Assembly: GCA_023052935.1 (NCBI GenBank)
Contig: CM041294.1
Span: 99,331,616-99,395,615 of the forward strand
Direction: 5' to 3'
Length of the DNA stretch: 64,000 nt
Origin: Piezodorus guildinii
Lineage: Eukaryota > Arthropoda > Insecta > Hemiptera > Pentatomidae
Below, one piece after another: positions 9,945 through 20,653 of the stretch. The translations under genes were made by a program, and so were the position numbers. Position 1 is the first letter of the stretch, and each line of letters begins with the position of its first letter. The notes under the pieces are model-generated. The model saw only the letters and a list, made by a program, of their open reading frames with translations, was not told the DNA's origin and made no database searches.

Positions 9945-10440
9945 TTCATGATTGGCATATTTTGTTGCATTATTTTAAAAAAAGGTGAGCTTGCTGCAGA
10001 CTTTGTTGTAGAAAAAATTGCTCTGCTTATGGGGATGGTGCCTTTACAAAACACACCTGTCATAATTGGTTTGCCAACGGTCTTGTTGCCATGAAATCGA
10101 AACGAGCATGAAGAACATCAAATTGTATATTGTATCAAAATAAGATAAAGACTTCTATATCGTGGGATTTCAAGGGTATTATTTTCTATGAGCTATTGCC
10201 ATCAGGAAAAACAATTGATTCAACTCTATACTGCTCACAATTAACAAAATTGAAAAAATAAAACAAATAAATAACAATAAACCAAGACAACTTGGCCCCA
10301 CACCCCATTGGTCTTTCGCAATAAATTATTGAGCCCTAGATGGGACCTATTACCCCACTCTCCCTATTCACCAGACCTAGCTCCAAGGGACTAACACTTA
10401 TTTCGGCCTCTGCAGAACTTCTTGAATAGAATATTAATAA
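9945..10440 (+). pseudogene. mariner-type transposase remnant
   Basis: A cut-and-paste DNA transposase of the mariner type, broken by many stops and frameshifts. Segments seen in order are HYFKKGELAADF, CSAYGDGAFTKHTCHNWFANG (split here: CSAYGDGAFT and KHTCHNWFANG) from 10019, which is the DNA-binding helix-turn-helix part, then ELLPSGKTIDSTLYCSQLTK near 10190-10255, and PHSPYSPDLAPRD near 10350-10390. The last contains the third catalytic Asp of the D,D34D triad. The middle with the second Asp is largely lost. I could not locate the 28-bp-scale terminal inverted repeats typical of the family. It is inactive. Confidence 0.85.
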
Positions 10441-10489
10441 CATGTAATAATGTTTAAAATATGTTATTGGCATCCAGGATGGCTATAAA

Positions 10490-11300
10490 AATTCCGAAAA
10501 TTTCTCTCTCCTTCATACTTCCTAATTATTCATTCTTAACTCACAGATAGACTTTCAAAGTAAACCATAACCCTTCATACTCATCCATATTTTCTCAGTC
10601 CGCAGGTGTGCCTCAAGGTAGTACTAAGGTCCAATCCTTTATTCCGTTTATACAGCTAACATTCCTATTCATTCTTTCTCTTTACTGTTCTCACTACTTA
10701 CGCTGATGACACATGTGTGCTATCCGTATGTATTGTCCCAACAGTTGTATCACAATGTCTACAGTCTCCCATCCAATACATTGAAGAATGGTGTCATACC
10801 TGGAGAATTAAAATCAATTCCAATAAATCCCATCAAATAACCTTTACCCTTCGCTGCAAGTCTATGACTACCTGTCCTACTGTATCCTTTAGCAAAATTC
10901 CACTAATCCCTGTTGAACAAATCCGTTACATTTTACTCCATCTAGACAAGTGTCTTACTAAACTAACAGACTATAACGACAAGAAACTGCCTGTAGGTAC
11001 CGCTTACTACACTTACTTGATCAACGATCAAAACTCTCTATTTACTACAAAAAAAAACAAAAACAACTCATTTAGATCACGATTATCAGACCTATTTGGA
11101 CCTATGGCATTGAACTATAGGGGTCCATTAGACTATCGAACTCCTCCCGCATACAATCCTTCCAATCCCAAATTCTGCGAAAAATCCCCAATGATCCTTA
11201 CTTTGCAACTAATAAGCTCATCCATAAGGAGCTAAATATCCCACTGTTGAAGACTTAGCCCGCGATAGATACACCTCCTTTGCCAACTCAATACATTAGC
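10490..11300 (+). pseudogene. Jockey-like LINE fragment, family A copy 2
   Basis: Decayed RT from just before block 5 onward. AGVPQGSTKVQSFIPFIQ-like reading is frameshifted, then ADDTCVLSV near 10700-10730, YIEEWCHTWRIKINSNKS, ITFTLRCKSMTTCPTVSF, and later fragments of the thumb and C-terminus up to NPKFCEKSP-like and AELNIPLLKT-like ends. It lacks a poly(A) tail, so the 3' UTR has been lost or deleted. The 5' limit coincides with that of the copies at 472 and 32053. It is non-functional. Confidence 0.8.
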
Positions 11301-11889
11301 ACAAAAATGGACATTTGAATTATTAGAATTTTATAAATATTTAAATTTAGTAAACATGTTTCTAATCACAAATCGCAATATACGAGGTTATGATTGCAAA
11401 CCAACGATATGAATTTTCCATCGATGGCAAATTGCTTGTTTTGTTGCGGCTGTATTGGGCCTTTTCAGTGTATCGTGCCTCATCTGATATGCAAGGACTC
11501 CGCTCAATAAAAATACTCTAAAATTCACTTTCACGCTATGAGCATTTCAATAGTATTATATTAATGAAAAATCCATGAGATTAGCGGCTAGGATTCATGA
11601 GCGCATCCTGGGTAGGGCTTCCCTGCCTACGTAACTTTAACCTACAAAACCAATTGTTCTAGGTGGAACATTATTAGCTTGCATAAAGCAGTTCGCGAAA
11701 TTATTCATTAATAGTCAATGATAGATTATTAGTGAATATGTTTATATATAGCTTATTAAGACGCCAACACAGCATAATGAGATTCCTCGTCCTGTTATAT
11801 CACCAGGTCGTAGTACTAAGTCCTCAAATTTACCCATGGTTGTTTAATACTTAAATAAAATCTAATGATTACCAACTAATTCTACCGCT
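11301..11889. other. No gene seen
   Basis: Mixed AT-rich sequence. The stretch 11390-11540 is somewhat less AT-rich but has no domain or repeat that I can name. Confidence 0.4.
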
Positions 11890-12010
11890 TTAGGAAAATA
11901 AGAAATTTTATGAGTGTTCTACATGTTTATGCCAAAAAAAAGTCAAATGTGTGCATTGCACGACGTTCACTTACTTTTTGACATCGCACACACGGCAAAA
12001 TCACCAATTC
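11890..12010 (+). repeat. Direct repeat, copy 1 (about 110 bp)
   Basis: AATAAGAAATTTTATG, GTCAAATGTGTGCATTGCAC and GACGTTCACTTACTTTTTGA segments recur in the same order at 12810-12925, about 910 bp downstream. The similarity is clear but imperfect. Confidence 0.7.
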
Positions 12011-12809
12011 AGGTGGACAAAAGTTTAGAAATTTTAAGTGCTTGAACTTTTTATTATTATTTCGTAAGACGCTTGATACTAATATATCCTGCCATATCGT
12101 GTTTTCAAATTAATAATAAATGAGTCAATGATTCCTGTTTACACAAGTGCCTAATAACTGGCTGTGGGATTATCTTTATTCGATGGCTATTTATTATGTT
12201 CAAGGTTTCTGTAGCGCAAAGTCTTTTAGCTTTTATTTAACAATGGACATTGCTGAGACAGGTAAGACATTATATTTCCACATTCGTTATTGAATATACA
12301 TTGCCTGTAGAGTTAAATTAGCAATTCGTAAATGTACGCCCCTATTTAGTAAAGAAAAACTATATAACACCCAAGCTACCCTAAGGATTTGTTTTATCAA
12401 TCCTTCTAGTCTTTAAATGTCGCAAAGAATTTTGGGTTTTTTTGCGTTTTGGGGGATACATAATTTTTTTTTCAGACACAACACTCCGAATAAAAAGTTT
12501 TACAATCTATAATTTGTAGAGATTCCTAAATTATTTAAAATACATCTATTAGCAGGTTTAAGCCACTCCGGGCCATAATTTGATTTTTTGTATTATATAC
12601 CATCCCACATTCTGGAACTTCAAAAATAAAATGCAGGGATGTTTTAGATTTTAGCAAATAAATTTGATTTTTACCACTGTGCGCTCGCTAATAGTGTCAA
12701 AAAAATATTTTTTTAAAATAATTTTTTCCGTAAATTGGGATCCCAAAGGTTAAATATGGACAATTCGCAGAATTTTTTCCACCTAAATCGGTATTATTTT
12801 CAGCTGTGC
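12011..12809. other. Interval between direct repeats, no gene seen
   Basis: AT-rich, without an open frame of note. It could be the body of an old element whose ends are the flanking repeats, or the repeats may be independent copies. Confidence 0.35.
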
Positions 12810-12925
12810 GCAATAAGAAAATAAGAAATATTATGGCAGCCCTACAATTTCATGCCAAAAAAGTCAAATGTGTACATTGCACAACGTTCACTTGCTTTTC
12901 TGACGTCGGCAATACACTTGCCTAT
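12810..12925 (+). repeat. Direct repeat, copy 2
   Basis: Matches 11890-12010 (GTCAAATGTGTACATTGCAC, AACGTTCACTTGCTTTTCTG). Confidence 0.7.
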
Positions 12926-12985
12926 CGTTTTTAATTTTCCTTTTTACTCCTACCTTGCCTTTGTAGGGATTTCTAGGGCCTAAGG

Positions 12986-13530
12986 TTGAGAGCGGGGGGA
13001 TTAATGTTGAGTTTAAAGCCCTTATTATTTCATATTTTTTTTCAAAGTTTATCAGGTTGCTTGCCAATTTGCGTGTTCACGTGCCCCCTCAGTCACCCCA
13101 CCTCCCAACATTTGTTGGCATTAACCAAATTTCTCATACCAACTCTTGGGTATCAAAAGATAACTTGGGATCCACATTTCAAGATGAAAAGAACGACTCT
13201 TAACCAGCGAATAAGAGTACTAAAAACTCTTCTATACAAATCATCAAAACTGAAAATTATACAGAAACTGAATGCATACCCACTTAAACCCATATGGGAT
13301 CACGCCTCACAGATTTATGGTGCAGCAAAGAAGACTAACAAAAACTGCAATATTTTCAAAAAAATAAATAAATTCAAATCTCATAAAGACTGCTCGTTGG
13401 TGCGTAAACAACGAAGCCCAACCTACTGAGCTACAACAATCAACAGTTGACCTACACATACTCGTACATGCTCTCTATTTGCGTTTTCATTGTAAACTGC
13501 ACGGGCAGGACAATAGACTTGAAAACGACT
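12986..13530 (+). pseudogene. LINE reverse transcriptase C-terminal fragment
   Basis: An open frame to 13429 contains KITWDPHFKMKRTTLNQRIR, LLYKSSKLKIIQKLNAYPL and PIWDHASQIYGAAKKTNKN, which line up with the post-RT region of Jockey-like ORF2 (LTWNPHTRLKR, KPIWTYGLELWGTAK). After a frameshift it continues as ARWCVNNEAQPTELQQ and DLHILVHAL. The first 40 residues do not match and may be flanking. The family is different from A, B and C here. The fragment ends where the DNA element at 13.5 kb begins. Confidence 0.7.
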
Positions 13531-13577
13531 TCTCGATAGCTGAAATGCCTCTAGAGCACTTTTCAATGGTAAGGACC

Positions 13578-13615
13578 CCTTAAATCCTGAATATTAGATA
13601 TGTATTAAGATTTTT
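13578..13615 (+). repeat. 38-bp direct repeat flanking the I-clade fragment (left)
   Basis: It begins CCTTAAATCCTGAATATTAG and is repeated base for base at 14375-14412. The paralogous site in E2 (near 16000) has this sequence once, in diverged form. Confidence 0.9.
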
Positions 13616-14374
13616 ATATTTGCTATACTAACTAACTACAGAAAGAAATTTATAAATAAAAAGAATAAGTTTTTAAGTTAAAATTGATAAATTTATTCAT
13701 TCCCGATACTATAAATCCATAAAATCAAAATGAAATGTCAGACGCATATATTTTAATCATACTATTCTATCATTCCTTTGTTTTTTTTTGTACATTATAC
13801 ATGTTAAAAATAATGTCTTTTTAAAAAAAAAATAAACAGTTCACTTGTTCCATTTTGGGTTTAGTTTTACTAACTAAATATTATAGTCTTAATATTTATT
13901 CTATCGTTAACCTGCCCAATATAACACTGCACAACCATTTTTAATCAATTAATAACAAAATAAAAAACAATATATTTTGGCTTCTGAAGTTATTTATGTT
14001 TTAAAATCGAGGAGAACAGCTGGAGTTATAAGTTAAAGCATATAACCTCAACTCGTTCAGTGATTTATTAAGTTTTACTCATAAAATAAGCGTTCAATTC
14101 TGTTATAAACTATGAATCCCAAGAATCTTAGCTCCTCTGTCATCACTGTATCTATCACTGATCAGAATGCGACGAAACCAGGTACCGAAGGTAACAGATT
14201 TGCCTCCATAACCTCTAAGAAAATAAAATCATTCCCGAAGCGAGACCAAGCTATTGTTTTTAACAGTATTGATGGCATTAAATTAATAGAATATCTAGAG
14301 AAACTATCAAAATTCATTGCTCCAAGGGACATTAGGTTTGCCTCAAGAAATTCCAACAACCGCATCTGTATTCA
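13616..14374 (+). pseudogene. I-clade LINE fragment: 5' UTR and start of ORF1
   Basis: 759 bp homologous to the 5' end of the element starting at 18160: the 5' UTR, an ATG at 14112, and 85-90 codons of ORF1. Recognisable parts are RDQAIVFNSIDGIKLIEYLE and RFASRNSNNRICIHL. ORF1 of this clade is an RNA-binding gag-like protein. Only the 5' end is present, and the 3' break lies at CCTTA in ORF1, which is also the start of the right 38-bp repeat. A deletion through that 5-base microhomology after full insertion would explain it. Here ORF1 keeps the frame that copy 2 has lost. Confidence 0.8.
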
Positions 14375-14412
14375 CCTTAAATCCTGAATATTAGATATGT
14401 ATTAAGATTTTT
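14375..14412 (+). repeat. 38-bp direct repeat flanking the I-clade fragment (right)
   Basis: A perfect copy of 13578-13615. It is followed by TTTTTCGAGGGCAAC, the continuing host element. Confidence 0.9.
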
Positions 14413-14984
14413 CGAGGGCAACACCGTAGGAGAAAATACCTTTACCAAAACTCTATATTTTAGAAATAGCCAAGTTGGGAAAATAGAAATGAAGAAAAGT
14501 GAATGAGACTCTAGTAGTCTACTTTAATCCGCAAAACATTAAATAACTAACATTTAATTTTGAGCATGGTAGTAATTAAAGGGAGTAAAAAATCCTTCTT
14601 TATGCAGTCCATCATACGGAACGTAAAATGGTGATTCAGAGCCCTTGTTAAGTTAGGTACTCGTTAAAGTTCCCTATCATGGAAAGGCAAAATTTAGGAC
14701 TTCTAGTTCAATACCGTCAGATAGTCACATCAGCATAAAATGTCCTTAAATGAATAAAAAAACCGTGAAATATAAAACTTAAACAAGAAGGAATTTATTA
14801 AAATACTCATAAAAATAAAATATTGTTTACTGCCTTCTGCGATACACCTATTCTTTAAGCTTATTATTTTCGAAATGTTTGAAAATGACCAATGTTAAGG
14901 TTGTGATTATGTGGTAGCAGGCGACTTTTGGTAAACACAACCGTTTATATCACTTAGAATGTTAATTTTCTTTGTGGAGTGAGA

Positions 14985-15230
14985 ATGGTTGACTGTGTGT
15001 ATATATGTGGGAGAATTTGGTTCAGGGTGCAGTCAATAGAATACACAATTAAGTATAAAACTTACTGGTGCCGACGTTTCGTCCTACAATCGATAAACAT
15101 TGTTGTGACAATCACTCAATCGCCCCGAAGAAGGCCTATAATTTAGGCCGAAACGACGGCACCAGTAAATTAAGTTTATACTTAATTATGTGGTTTTTTG
15201 ATTGCACCCCGAACCTTCTTCTCCCACGTT
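14985..15230. repeat. Inverted-repeat module with CGTTTCG/CGAAACG core
   Basis: Left arm: GTTCAGGGTGCAGTCAA, ACACAATTAAGTATAAA, ACTGGTGCCGACGTTTCG. The right arm has the reverse complements (CGAAACGACGGCACCAGTAA, TTTATACTTAATTATGTGG, TTGCACCCCGAACC). Arms are about 80-90 bp with a spacer of about 45 bp. The core reads CGAAGAAGGCCTATAATTTA then GGCCGAAACG, forming a short GGCC/GGCC stem. It belongs to the same motif family as 24351-24620. Confidence 0.75.
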
Positions 15231-15390
15231 AAATGTCTTCGTTTAGAGCGTGTGATTTTTATTAAAAACTGAGGCTTCTAATATATTTTACGTTAAGGTA
15301 AATTCAAATGGCATCTCATGACCCTCTAGACGTCGTATGCGGACCCTCAGGGGTCCTAGGAACAATAGTTGAAAACCATTGGTGCAGAAG

Positions 15391-15924
15391 GCTGAAAAGA
15401 AGCTGGATGAGAGACCTCCTCTGCTAAATTTTTCTCTAACATATTTGCTTATTGTATAATAACTTTTGACAGGTGCCAAAAAAAATATATGAAGATAAAA
15501 AATAAATAAACGCCTAACTTTAGTTTTCATATAAATTCTCTTTAGTCACCCTGGGAATAGCTGTTTTCAAGAAATGATCTGCAGAGGAAAATTATTAACA
15601 AACGCTTAATTCAATGACAATTTTGGTATCCATTCACTTCTCACATTTAGTTAATAACATAATATTTTTTTTTAATCTTGAAATTTCAAACTATGCATGA
15701 TGCACCTATATTATAACTTTTTTCTTCACGGCTTACAGTTCTGTATTTTTTTTTTATTAATAATAACTCGAAATGGTGAATTATTTTTAAATTGAAGGTA
15801 CTTTAGGGAAAAAAGTAGAAAAATTCTCCATCTAAGAATATTTCAATGATTTTAAAACATTCGGATATTAAAGGTATTTTAATTATATATTGAATTTATT
15901 TAAATAGTTTTTGTTAGGACCTGT
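15391..15924. other. Spacer between E1 and E2, no gene seen
   Basis: AT-rich. The segment near 15780-15870 faintly resembles repeat X (GAAGGTACTTTAGGG) but is too short to call. Confidence 0.4.
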
Positions 15925-17450
15925 CCTTCAAGACGAATAGTTCCCAACAAATTTTTTTACAGCCCCCCTTCATTCTCTCATTTCAATAGCAAGAACCCCC
16001 TAGATCCTAAATATTAGAATTTTTTTTAATGTTTGAGTGGAATACTCTGAAATACATTTATCCAAACACTGTATTCTAGAAATGGCCTAGTTTGGGAAAT
16101 GGACATAAAAAAAAAAAAAAGAACAATGCTCTAGGAGTTTGCTCTAGGAGTTCGCTCTAATCCTCGAAATATTAGATAGCTGAACTTTAATCTTGAATTT
16201 GGCAGATTAAACGGAGTAAAAAATCTTTCGTTATGCCATCGTTTTGATTAAACCTAAAATGGTAGTACAGAGCCTGTGGTAAGTCGCGTACTCCTTACAG
16301 ATCTCCATCCTAATTAAACGTGGCTCAATAAAATTTAGGAATTCCACTATAATATCGTCCTCTTAGCCATAATAGCATAAAAATGAGTTTTTTTTTTACT
16401 ATTAAAAAAAAATGTATACATTAATATTTACAACTTTATCGGTTTATAAAACTAGTAAATTAGCTGTTAGGTAAAACACATGAAAAATACTTCAAGAGAA
16501 ATCGCCCATTGGCAGCACTACATTAGGTAATCTAAACTTGAAGGTCTGGAGGCCATCTTCTTCTCAGACGCCTCAGAGGTTTTTCAGGAATAGAAGAGGA
16601 AGCAAGGATTGAAACTAGTCGGTTTGAGTGGGATTGGAGTTTATCATGGTAGGAATGACTTGGTTCGGTCCTAATCAGTAACATATGGAACATTAAGGTC
16701 TTCATAGATGAGCTTATTCTTGACAAACTAAGGAGCGTTGAGTATTTTTAAAAATATTTTGGATTGTAAGGATTGGATAATCGAAGAATTTTGTAGTTTA
16801 GTAGAGCCAAAAAACTTAACTCCGTAAGTCCAGATAGGAATTATGATGGTGATGTAGATGAGCCGTTTGTAGTTAAGTGGAAGGTTAGAGCGTCTGTCCA
16901 GTAACTGTTGAAGTAAGCGAAAGCGGAGGGCAGTTTCTTTTCGTTTTAGTCTAGTGTGCGGATTCCATCTTAGACGTTTGTCACGTAGGAGTCCTAGGTA
17001 GCGGATCTGTTCAAATGGGACAGACGGAATACTATTAAAGGATATTATAGAGCGGGGTGTCATAGCTTTACGACGAAAAAATAAATGACGTTAAATGAAT
17101 AAAATAAAATAAAATTTAAAACTTATACAAGGAAGGTATTTATTCAGATACTCATAAAGAAATAAATTTTTTTTTTTTTCTACGATACTCTGTCCTCATT
17201 ATTTTTGAAATATCCAAGTTTAAGGTTGGGATTGTGCAGTAGCAATCACCTGTCAGTGATCAAAAGCTACTATACAACTTAAAATGTTAAAAATTCCCGT
17301 GAAGAGCCTGTGATTATTATTAAAAACCAAGACTTCCCTAATATTTCACGTTAAGTTCATTCAAGTTTATTTCCAAATGACCCATTGCGGACCCTCAGGG
17401 GTCCACGGACCACTATTTGGTAACCACTCTGCTAAAATCAGTTATTTAGA
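15925..17450 (+). mobile_element. Non-autonomous DNA-transposon-like element E2
   Basis: Paralogue of E1. The left end is AATAGTTCCCAACAAAT, then AAGAACCCCCTAGATCC, GAGTAAAAAATCTTTCG, the SINE-B body at 16215-16385, AAAATGTTAAAAATTC and the right end GCGGACCCTCAGGGGTCC, CACTATTTGGTAACCACTC. It lacks the I-clade fragment and the inverted module of E1 but carries a family A LINE (16388-17085). The two copies therefore show each other's empty sites. Confidence 0.6.
16388..17085 (-). pseudogene. Jockey-like LINE, family A copy 3
   Basis: Minus-strand, 5'-truncated. Two open pieces cover the C-terminal half of ORF2: 17063-16728 (SFNSIPSVPFEQIRYLGLL, LLDRRSNLPLNYKRLIY, PIWTYGVKFFGSTK, SLQSKIFLKILNAP) and 16726-16532 (HDKLQSHSNRL, SSIPEKPLRRLRRRWPPDL). 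The RT active site is upstream of the truncation. The 3' UTR and a T run (element A tail) lie at 16388-16530. In the flanks AAAAATGAG and AAATAAATGACG are a plausible TSD, and E1 shows the empty site (CATAAAATGTCC). Confidence 0.8.
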
Positions 17451-18159
17451 GTCTAATATTTATATTATTATAAGTGTGAGTAAAAATTCTAATTTTGATT
17501 ATTTTAAAATTACTGATAGAAGCAAAAAATAAAAAGAAGTCTGCATATTTTTAAATAGAAATCTTCGATATCCTATGGTTTATATTAATTTCTATAAATT
17601 GTGAATACAGTAAGATACTAAATACTAGCGCTTAAAGTAAGATTTTTTTTTTTTTTTTTACCTTTACATTTTAAGTGGTGTTGATAAATTACGAGATTAT
17701 TGCGCCCATATTTATTTGGTATTTTAATATAGAATTTAATTTTAATTATTTTTTTATTGTTAATTGTTTTTAAACTTTTAATAAAATGATATACACTATA
17801 AAAAAAAGTTGATTTGTTGGTCTGGGAGGTAGCGCTACCTCGTGAAGGGCTGGAGAACTATCTTGCCTGAAGTAGTTAACCAATCCACCGCTAGGCTGCA
17901 GGAGCTGTACCAGTTTTAGTCCGAGTATAACTTAGTTCTCAAACGCGGTATTTTTTAAATATTTAATTTAGATAATTTCATATTTAACTAAGTATGATTA
18001 TGGTATTTATTTATTTGATTGGAGCACTCACTATGTTTAATAAAGGACTTATGATAAACGAAAACTTAAAAATATCTCTGAAGCTTGGATCTCGAAGTAA
18101 AGCAAACAAAGACCTGTGAAAAAGAGTTATTATTATTGAAGATATTATTTTATTTTTAT
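17451..18159. other. AT-rich spacer with one GC-richer patch
   Basis: No gene seen. A GC-richer patch at 17815-17945 of unknown nature holds a perfect 16-bp palindrome at 17826-17841. Confidence 0.45.
17826..17841. repeat. Perfect 16-bp palindrome
   Basis: GAGGTAGCGCTACCTC reads the same on both strands. Function unknown. Confidence 0.9.
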
Positions 18160-18692
18160 ATTTGCTATGCTAACTAACTAGAGAAAGAAATTTATAAATG
18201 AAAAGAATAAGTTTTTAAGTTAAAATTGATAAATTTATTCATTTCCGTTACTATAAATCCATGAAATCAAAATGAAATGTCAGACGTATATATTTTAATC
18301 ATAAAAAAAAAAAAAAAAAAAATTTTAATCATATTATTTTATCATTCCTTTGTTTTTTTTGTACATTATACATGTTAAAAATAATGTCTTTAAAAAAACA
18401 AAAAAGTTCAATTGTTCAATTCAACTTGTTCCATTTTGGGCTTAGTTATACTAACTAAATATTATAGTCTTAATATTTATTCTATCGTTAACCTGCCCAA
18501 TATAACACTGCACAACCCTTTTTAATCAATTAATAACAAAATAAAAAACAATATATTTTGGCTTCTGAAGTTATTTATGTTTTAAAATCGAGAAGAACAG
18601 CTGGAGTAATAAGTTACAGCATATAACCCCAACTCGTTCAGTGATTTAATAAGTTTCACTCAAGAAATAAGTGTTTAATTCTGTTATAAACT

Positions 18693-19763
18693 ATGAATTC
18701 CAAGAATCAGCTCCTCTGTCATCACTGAATCTATCACTGACCAGAATGCCACGAAACCAGGTACCGAAGGTAAGACCTTTGCCTCCATAACTTCTAAGAA
18801 AGTAGAATCATTCCCGAAGCGAGACCAAGCTATTGTTTTTAACAGTATTGATGGCATTAAATTAATAAAATATCTAGAGAAACTATCAGAATTCATTGCT
18901 CCAACGGACATTAGGTTTGCCTCAAGAATTTCCAACAACCGCATATGTATTCACCTTATTTCTAAAGATCACGTGGATGAATTAATAGAGGCAAATACTT
19001 TCTTGACGCTAGGGGATAATATGATACCAATTAGAAGGCTGATTAACCGAGCTAAAAGAATGTTAATATCCAATGTAGAAACATGCATACCCCACTGTAC
19101 GATAGAAGAGGCAATGAAACAATTTAAGGTGTCACCAGTGCCATTCCTGTCTGTAGATGTCCAAAACTCATTCAGTTGATTCCACGGACGTTTCACCCTC
19201 TATCGAGGAACAGGTTAACCAACGGGTATCAGATGATGGCTTACCTAACGTAAATCAAAATTTAATACCAATAGAGCGCCAAACCACCGTAGACAGCGCT
19301 AGTGTCGGTCTAAATCAAACACCGGTGGTAGGTAATAGAAATAGAAATAGAAATAGAAAATAAACTTTATTCTGGGACAATGTCCCTTCAGAATAACATT
19401 AATGGTCAAAATAATAATAGTAATACAATTCATACAACCAACCAGACTAGTTCCGATAAAAATACCCTAGTTGACACTTTACTCCCTGTAAAACAACTCC
19501 TTCATGAGCCGGATAAAAACTATCCTCTTTCGTTTACTCAGTTACTCACGCTGCTGGAAAATTCCATCATAACTTATGATCCAGTATCAGCAACCATGGA
19601 AATAACAAACGATCTGGATTCTACAATTAAAATGTTTTCCGACCTATACCCTTCTCTTCCTACAAAAAGTTTAAAAACCAGGTTTACTAAAGTCATAAAA
19701 GCACTTCAAAATCATATTAAGAACACATCAGTTATAGATAAAAATGATGATACGCAGACATAA
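18693..19763 (+). pseudogene. I-clade ORF1 (gag-like), frameshifted and interrupted
   Basis: ORF1 encodes the RNA-binding protein that packages the element RNA. The ATG at 18693 matches that of copy 1, but a 2-base deletion after the fifth codon shifts the frame. Readable segments are SFPKRDQAIVFNSIDGIKL, DIRFASRISNNRICIHLISK, DNMIPIRRLINRAKRM and LISNVETCIPHCTIEEAMKQ, a conserved stretch in ORF1 of this clade, and at 19380-19763 the C-terminal part (YPLSFTQLLTLLENS, SLKTRFTKVIKALQNHI). Between them, at about 19333-19395, sits a TAGAAA-repeat plus TTTATTCTGGGACAATG, resembling the tail at 61934. This is a small insertion of a retroelement 3' end. Confidence 0.75.
19333..19400 (-). repeat. Short RTE-like 3' tail inserted in ORF1
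   Basis: Tandem AATAGA units followed by AAAATAAACTTTATTCTG and AGAATAAC. The same order occurs at 61934-61990 (AAATAGAAAATAATTTTTAT, TCTGTGACTGG, AGAATAAC). The right limit is uncertain and may reach 19450. Confidence 0.55.
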
Positions 19764-19825
19764 TCTTACATATTAAATATAACCTACCGCTTTTTAATCT
19801 TTATTATGTTTTTTTTTTAAAACAC

Positions 19826-20653
19826 ATGTTAATTCTTAATTGGAACTGTGATGGTGTATTTCACCGCTATAATGATTTAAAATATTTAATATCCAGATAT
19901 AATCCTTCAATTGTTTCTCTTCAAGAAACCCATCTAAAAGACAACCAATCCATCTTACAACAAACCTATAACTGCATCAATAGAACCACCTCTCGGTCAT
20001 CTTGGGCTAGCGGTGGGGTCATTCTTGCATTTCAAAAAGATATCGGTTACACTGAGATTAATTGAAATTTTAAAATAGAAGCTTTAGCCGCTGTTGTCCA
20101 TCTTCTTGTACAGTTCACGATCTGTTCGGTTTTTTTACACTCTAGTGACACAGCTACTTACAATGATTTACGTGACCTTCTTCTCGAACTTCCATCTCCA
20201 TTCCTTTTGATGGGGGGTATGAATGCCCACAGTCCGACATGGGGCATTAATAGGAAAACGGATGCCAGGGGAAAAATTATTGAGGCTGTAATAGATGCAT
20301 TCTCTCTAATATTGTTTAGCCCGTGCGAACCCTCTTTCTATAGCCGAGCCCACCAATCTTGGACCTCCATTGACCTCTGTTTAGCCTCTCGTTCATTTCC
20401 TAACATCCCTCAGTCTTATTTTCATAGAGACCTCGTCGGTAGTGGTCATATGCCTCTTTTGCTTTCTCTGGAAATCTTCCCATTTTCTCCACACTTTTTT
20501 GGGAAATGGAGAATCGACAAAGCTGATTGGGATCAATATACACGAGCCTGTTATGACCATTTTAAAACTTTAAAATCTCACCATGCCACGGAACAAATCA
20601 TGAAAACTTTTCATCTGTCCTTATTCAAATTGCTAAACAATTCGTCCCTGTAA
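19826..20653 (+). pseudogene. I-clade ORF2, endonuclease part
   Basis: Apurinic-type endonuclease that nicks the target. The start MLILNWNCDGVFHRYNDL at 19826 lies 60 bases after ORF1. SLQETHL keeps the metal-binding Glu. A stop at 20063 is followed after a gap by LLMGGMNAHSPTWG and GSGHMPLLL. In active enzymes these read GDxNAH and SDHxP, so two catalytic Asp have become Gly. FFGKWRIDKADWDQYTRA marks the linker toward the RT. It is inactive. Confidence 0.8.

Larger units (their letters stand above)
13505..15390 (+). mobile_element. Non-autonomous DNA-transposon-like element E1
   Basis: Paralogous to 15925-17450 (E2) and in part to 25150-25700 (E3). Shared blocks are AGGACCCCTTAAATCC, TTAAATAACTAACATTTAA, GAGTAAAAAATCCTT, the SINE-B body (14600-14745), TTTAAGGTTG-like and GTGATTATTATTAAAAACC-like segments, and a right end GCGGACCCTCAGGGGTCC followed by a GTTGAAAACCATTGG end. 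Ends of the form CAGTGGTTNCCAA are common in hAT-type MITEs, so that class is suspected. There is no transposase. E1 carries two further inserts: an I-clade fragment (13616-14374) and an inverted module (14985-15230). Confidence 0.6.

Noticed and set aside
18684..18944. Minus-strand frame in the I-clade ORF1 region
   Set aside because: The plus strand carries the conserved ORF1 segments and a paralogue at 14112-14387 confirms that direction.
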